8,656 bases of DNA from an uncultured Actinomycetes bacterium. GTDB taxonomy: Bacteria > Actinomycetota > Thermoleophilia > Solirubrobacterales > 70-9. Shown in pieces: positions 6,185-8,656 of this stretch. Both the position numbers and the translations under genes were made by a program. Location of the stretch: positions 1-8,656 of the forward strand of contig CAMLHB010000094.1 of the NCBI GenBank assembly GCA_946479725.1. The letters run 5' to 3'. Under the pieces are notes generated by a model. The model made no database searches and was not told the origin of the DNA. It worked only from the letters and a program-made list of their open reading frames with translations. Position 1 is the stretch's first letter; each line of letters starts with the position of its first letter.

Positions 6185-6463
6185 GTGAAGTTCGGGCGCA
6201 ACCTCTTCCGCTGCCGTCGCCGGGCGGCGATGTCCCAGGAAGAATTGGGGACGCTCGCCTCGCTGCACCGGACCGAGATCGGGATGCTCGAGCAGGGGAC
6301 GCGGCTGGCCCGGGTCGACACGCTGATGAAGCTCGCCGGTGCTCTCTCGATCTCGCCGCTGGAGCTGCTCGACGGCATCCACTGGACGCCGGCGTCGAGC
6401 GCCGAGGGCAGCTTCACGATCAGCGACCGCAGCCTCGCCCGGCGGCGCCGCGACGGCTGTTGA
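6185..6463 (+). CDS. Small XRE-family helix-turn-helix transcriptional regulator
   Basis: This 92-residue DNA-binding protein is mostly a single HTH_3/XRE (Cro/CI-like) domain. The fold is readable from residue 4 to about 65: NLFRCRRRAAMSQEELG gives helix 1 and the start of helix 2, LASLHRTEIGMLEQGTR gives the recognition helix and the next turn, and VDTLMKLAGALSISPLELL gives helices 4-5. The TEIGMLEQG stretch is characteristic of the family. A short tail rich in Ser and Arg follows, with no effector or peptidase domain, so it probably binds DNA as a dimer without a dedicated ligand domain. GTG at 6185 is chosen because of the GGAGGAGG site; starting at ATG 6119 would add 22 unconserved-looking residues. 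It ends 16 bases from the convergent glucosyltransferase gene. A leader inverted repeat may be its own operator. Its targets are unknown; the acyltransferase gene upstream is one candidate. Confidence 0.88.
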   Translation: MKFGRNLFRCRRRAAMSQEELGTLASLHRTEIGMLEQGTRLARVDTLMKLAGALSISPLELLDGIHWTPASSAEGSFTISDRSLARRRRDGC

Positions 6464-6479
6464 GCGCCAGCGAAGCCAG

Positions 6480-7670
6480 CTACGCGGTCTTGGCGCCGGC
6501 CAGGTCGGCGTAGACGGCAGCGGTCTGCTCGGCGACGTCGCCCCAGTCGAAGCGGCGCAGGTGCTCGTAGGCTTCGGCGACCAGGCGGCGGCCGAGCTCG
6601 TCGTCGGAGAGGACGCGGATCGCCACCTCGGCCAACGCTTCGGGATCGTGGGCACGGAAGCGCAGCCCCGCCTCCTCGTGCGGGACGACCTCGCGCAGGC
6701 CGCCGGTGTCGGCGACGATGCAGGGGCAGCCGGAGGCCATCGCCTCCAGGGCGACGAGGCCGAAGGGCTCGTAGATCGAGGGGACCACGGTGAGGTCGGC
6801 GATCCGGTAGAGCGAGTGGAGGACGTCGTCGCCGATCCAGCCGAGGAAGGTGCCGTGCTCCATCAGCCCCAGCTCCTGCGCCTGGCGCTTCAGTTCGGCC
6901 TCGTGAGTGCCGGAGCCGGCGACGAGGAAGCGCGTTCCCGGCGCCTCTTCGAGCACCCGCGGCATCGCCTCCAGGGCCAGCTGGAACCCCTTCTCGTAGA
7001 CGAGGCGGCCGATCAGCAGGACCAGCTTCTGCTCCGGCGCCGCGAACTCCGAGCGCAGACGCGCCAGCTCCTCGGCCGGCTGCGCCGGCAGGTCATCGGG
7101 GTCGATCCCGTTCGGGATCACGCTGATCCGCCCCTCCTCGACGCCGAAGATGTCGGCGACCTGTTCGCGCATGTAGTGGGAGCAGGCGATGACGCGGTCG
7201 GAGCGGTTGGTGATCCAGCGCTCGACCCCGTGGATGTAGGTCTGCGGGTGCTTGTCGACCCAGCCCTGGTGGCGCCCGTACTCGGTCGCGTGGATGGTGG
7301 TGACCAGCGGCGCGTCGAAGCGCTTGGCGAGGTGGTCGCAGGCGTTGGCGACCAGCCAGTCGTGGCCGTGGACGAGGTCGTAGCTGTAGCGGTCGCCGAG
7401 CTCGACGCCGGCGGCGAGCATGTCGGAATTCATCCGTTCGATCCAGGCGACGAACTCGCCGAGGTCGGTCGGGCGCTTCGGCTCGCGGATGCGGTGGATG
7501 ATCACTCCGTCGCGGCGCTCGGTCGCCGGCGACTCCTCGCCGCCGCGGGTCAGCACGTGCACCTCGACGCCGCGCTCGACCAGCGCCTCGGAGAGCTTGC
7601 GGACGTGGCGGGCGAGGCCGCCCTCGATCAGCGGCGGGTACTCCCAGGAGAGGATCAGGACGCGGGTCAA
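6480..7670 (-). CDS. GT4-family alpha-glucosyltransferase (glycogen synthase / Rv3032-like)
   Basis: This 396-residue GT-B fold glycosyltransferase of family GT4 is expected to extend an alpha-1,4-glucan from an activated glucose donor in the cytoplasm. Visible are the donor-side N-terminus SWEYPPLIEGGLARHV with Gly17-Gly18, HGHDW (101-105), TIHATEYGR from 125, PNGID (186-190), the phosphate-contacting GRLVYEKG (221-228), and the GT4 signature E-x7-E (Glu301 and Glu309) in EPFGLVALEAMASG. From memory the N-terminus resembles Mycobacterium Rv3032, the glucosyltransferase of methylglucose lipopolysaccharide synthesis, more than the GlgM type. Glycogen or maltodextrin synthesis is equally possible. 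The TTG start forms a TTGA overlap with the stop of the GH57 branching enzyme gene, indicating translational coupling. It ends 16 bases from the convergent XRE gene with no obvious terminator. The GT4 glucan role is confident; the exact product and donor (UDP-, ADP-glucose or maltose-1-phosphate) are not. Confidence 0.92.
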   Translation of the reverse strand: MTRVLILSWEYPPLIEGGLARHVRKLSEALVERGVEVHVLTRGGEESPATERRDGVIIHRIREPKRPTDLGEFVAWIERMNSDMLAAGVELGDRYSYDLVHGHDWLVANACDHLAKRFDAPLVTTIHATEYGRHQGWVDKHPQTYIHGVERWITNRSDRVIACSHYMREQVADIFGVEEGRISVIPNGIDPDDLPAQPAEELARLRSEFAAPEQKLVLLIGRLVYEKGFQLALEAMPRVLEEAPGTRFLVAGSGTHEAELKRQAQELGLMEHGTFLGWIGDDVLHSLYRIADLTVVPSIYEPFGLVALEAMASGCPCIVADTGGLREVVPHEEAGLRFRAHDPEALAEVAIRVLSDDELGRRLVAEAYEHLRRFDWGDVAEQTAAVYADLAGAKTA

Positions 7671-8656
7671 GTTCGGTGGCTGTTCCGGGTGGCGCTTTCG
7701 GGCTCCAGGAGCGGAGCGAGGCTGAGGTCCGGGGCGAGGGAACGCATACGCGGATCGGTGGGACGGTCGCAGTCTATGGCCTCCAACATCGCCCGTGAGT
7801 GATCGGTCGCCCGCTGGTAGGCGTAGTCGCCGGCCTGCTTGCGCTGATCGAGGAAGGCCCAGTCACTCGACTGCAGGGCGAGCAGCTCGCGTGCCGCGCG
7901 CTCGAGGCAGTCCCCCCGCAGCCCACCCGAGACCGCCCGCAGCAGGCGCAGCTCCATCTTCCGGGCGCCCCAGGCGAGGTCGGCGACCGGCGGCGAGTCC
8001 CAGGTGGTCAGGTCCTTGTGCTCACCCCAGGTCGAGGCGTGCAGCGCCCGCTCGACCGGCTCGTGCTCGGCCAGCGCCTCGGGAACGGTCAGCAGCCGGA
8101 CGCCGGCCTCCTCGGCCCCCTCGAGCACGCCGCGCAGCCAGACCGGCCCCTCCGACCACCAGTGGCCGAGCAGCTCGGTGTCGATCGCGAAGACGAGCAG
8201 GCCGCGGCGGCCGCGGCTCTCGGCGTAGGTCCGAAGGCGCGCCGCCGCCGCCGCGAGGAACTCGTCGGCCTGCCGCCGCGCCGCCGCCTTCGCGGCGTCA
8301 GGGTCGTAGGCACCTCCCCCCACCCGCCAGATCCGGATCCCCCGCAGGGATTTGCCGGCGAACTGGGCGTGGGCGGGGTCGGCGGGATAGCCGTCGAGCG
8401 ACCAGAGCCAGGAGATCGCCTCCCAGTCGATCGGCAGCGCCACCGGGCCGGCGCCGGTGCGCACCGGCGCCAGCGCCTCCAGCGGCTCGGCGTGCTCGCT
8501 CTGGTCGACGCAGAACCAGCCGACCCCCTGCTCGGCCAGCTCGCCCTCCAACCCGGGGACGTAGGCGCACTCCGGCAGCCAGAAGCCCCCGTCCCAGCCG
8601 AAGCGGCGGCGGTGGGAGAGCAGGCCGGCGTCGAGCTGGAGGCGCAGCCCGGCGCG
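7667..8656 (-). CDS. GH57 (DUF1957) 1,4-alpha-glucan branching enzyme, C-terminal part (5' end outside window)
   Basis: 329 residues of a glycoside hydrolase family 57 branching enzyme, open in frame to the window edge. GH57 branching enzymes cut an alpha-1,4 chain and re-attach it in alpha-1,6 linkage. The segment GFWLPECAY, with the presumed nucleophile Glu at residue 29 of the visible part (codon 8572-8570), lies upstream of any internal start codon, so the gene clearly extends beyond 8656. AIDTELLGHWW holds the presumed acid/base Asp (about residue 159), and GEHKDLTTWDSPP is a further conserved region. The C-terminal helical DUF1957 domain is recognised by LLALQSSDWAFL and AGDYAYQRATDH. 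Related enzymes have about 520 residues, so roughly the first 190 are missing. The stop overlaps the start of the GT4 gene by four bases, as expected for a branching/elongating pair. A perfect 22-base palindrome lies inside the gene at 8450-8471. Confidence 0.93.
   Translation of the reverse strand, partial: RAGLRLQLDAGLLSHRRRFGWDGGFWLPECAYVPGLEGELAEQGVGWFCVDQSEHAEPLEALAPVRTGAGPVALPIDWEAISWLWSLDGYPADPAHAQFAGKSLRGIRIWRVGGGAYDPDAAKAAARRQADEFLAAAAARLRTYAESRGRRGLLVFAIDTELLGHWWSEGPVWLRGVLEGAEEAGVRLLTVPEALAEHEPVERALHASTWGEHKDLTTWDSPPVADLAWGARKMELRLLRAVSGGLRGDCLERAARELLALQSSDWAFLDQRKQAGDYAYQRATDHSRAMLEAIDCDRPTDPRMRSLAPDLSLAPLLEPESATRNSHRT
8450..8471. repeat. Perfect 22-base palindrome inside the GH57 gene
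   Basis: The half-site GGCGCCGGTGC (8450-8460) is followed directly by its exact reverse complement, ending at 8471 with no spacer. It lies in the GH57 reading frame and encodes part of APVRTGAGPVA. The flanking bases do not extend the symmetry. A simple composition estimate for 72% GC DNA gives about a 1-2% chance of one perfect 22-base palindrome in a window of this length. It may still be a by-product of Ala/Gly/Pro codons. No function is assigned. Confidence 0.6.

Noticed and set aside
5396..6463. Long plus-strand frame covering the acyltransferase region and ending with the XRE protein
   Set aside because: The first two thirds are an Arg/Pro-rich shadow of the acyltransferase. Only the last 92 codons, after the strong ribosome binding site at 6172-6179, are a real gene.
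6464..6479. Repeated GCCAGC in the XRE/GT4 convergent gap as a terminator
   Set aside because: It is a direct repeat, not an inverted one, so it does not form a hairpin.
6339..7802. 487-codon open frame on the plus strand
   Set aside because: It is antisense to the GT4 and GH57 genes. Its translation is Asp/Val/Gly/Ala-rich without any recognisable domain, as expected from the complement of high-GC codons.
8298..8570. Alternative minus-strand frame at the right edge
   Set aside because: It is an Arg/Gly/Ala-rich shadow. The GH57 frame continues to base 8656 with the LPECAY motif.
1..8656. tRNA, rRNA, CRISPR array, insertion sequence, riboswitch or phage gene
   Set aside because: Nothing on either strand shows the clover-leaf, spaced repeats, transposase motifs or conserved leaders that would support any of these; the window is almost fully coding.

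Overview
The window is GC-rich, uses GTG and TTG starts freely, and encodes Gram-positive-style lipoproteins. It also carries a MeaB-type GTPase and a GH57/GT4 glucan gene pair of the kind known from mycobacteria. Together these point to a high-GC actinobacterium, possibly a deep-branching one of the Thermoleophilia/Solirubrobacterales type. That placement is inference from gene content and base composition; there is no rRNA or other marker here to settle it.

Layout from left to right. (1) 2-769, plus strand: the C-terminal half of an NAD(P)-dependent aldehyde dehydrogenase whose start lies outside the window. (2) 766-3985, minus strand: three consecutive paralogous NMT1/SsuA-type substrate-binding lipoproteins. 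No permease or ATPase gene accompanies them, and their GC content is mostly lower than that of the genes on either side. (3) 4007-5363, minus strand: a MeaB/ArgK-family GTPase overlapping a small PRC-barrel protein by 8 bases. All five minus-strand genes from meaB to the last lipoprotein are packed with gaps of at most 32 bases, so they could be one transcript. The lipoprotein block may also have its own promoter just upstream of its first gene. (4) 5406-6071, plus strand: a left-handed beta-helix (hexapeptide-repeat) acyltransferase, divergent from meaB across 42 bases. (5) 6185-6463, plus strand: a short XRE-type helix-turn-helix regulator behind a strong ribosome binding site, with a perfect inverted repeat in its leader. 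(6) 6480-8656, minus strand: a GH57 (DUF1957) glucan branching enzyme, cut by the window edge, translationally coupled to a GT4 alpha-glucosyltransferase.

How the parts relate. The GH57/GT4 pair is a coherent alpha-1,4/1,6-glucan-building module, with one enzyme to elongate and one to branch. MeaB normally protects a B12-dependent acyl-CoA mutase, which is not in the window. The three lipoproteins probably capture related small organic ligands for a transporter encoded elsewhere, or act as sensors. I see no direct functional link between the lipoproteins, MeaB and the aldehyde dehydrogenase other than position.

No tRNA, rRNA, CRISPR array, insertion sequence or phage gene was recognised. No stretch above 300 bases lacks a gene; the longest gap is 6072-6184. 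The most unusual item is the orphan three-lipoprotein cassette. The smaller curiosities are the inverted repeat before the XRE gene and a perfect 22-base palindrome inside the GH57 gene.
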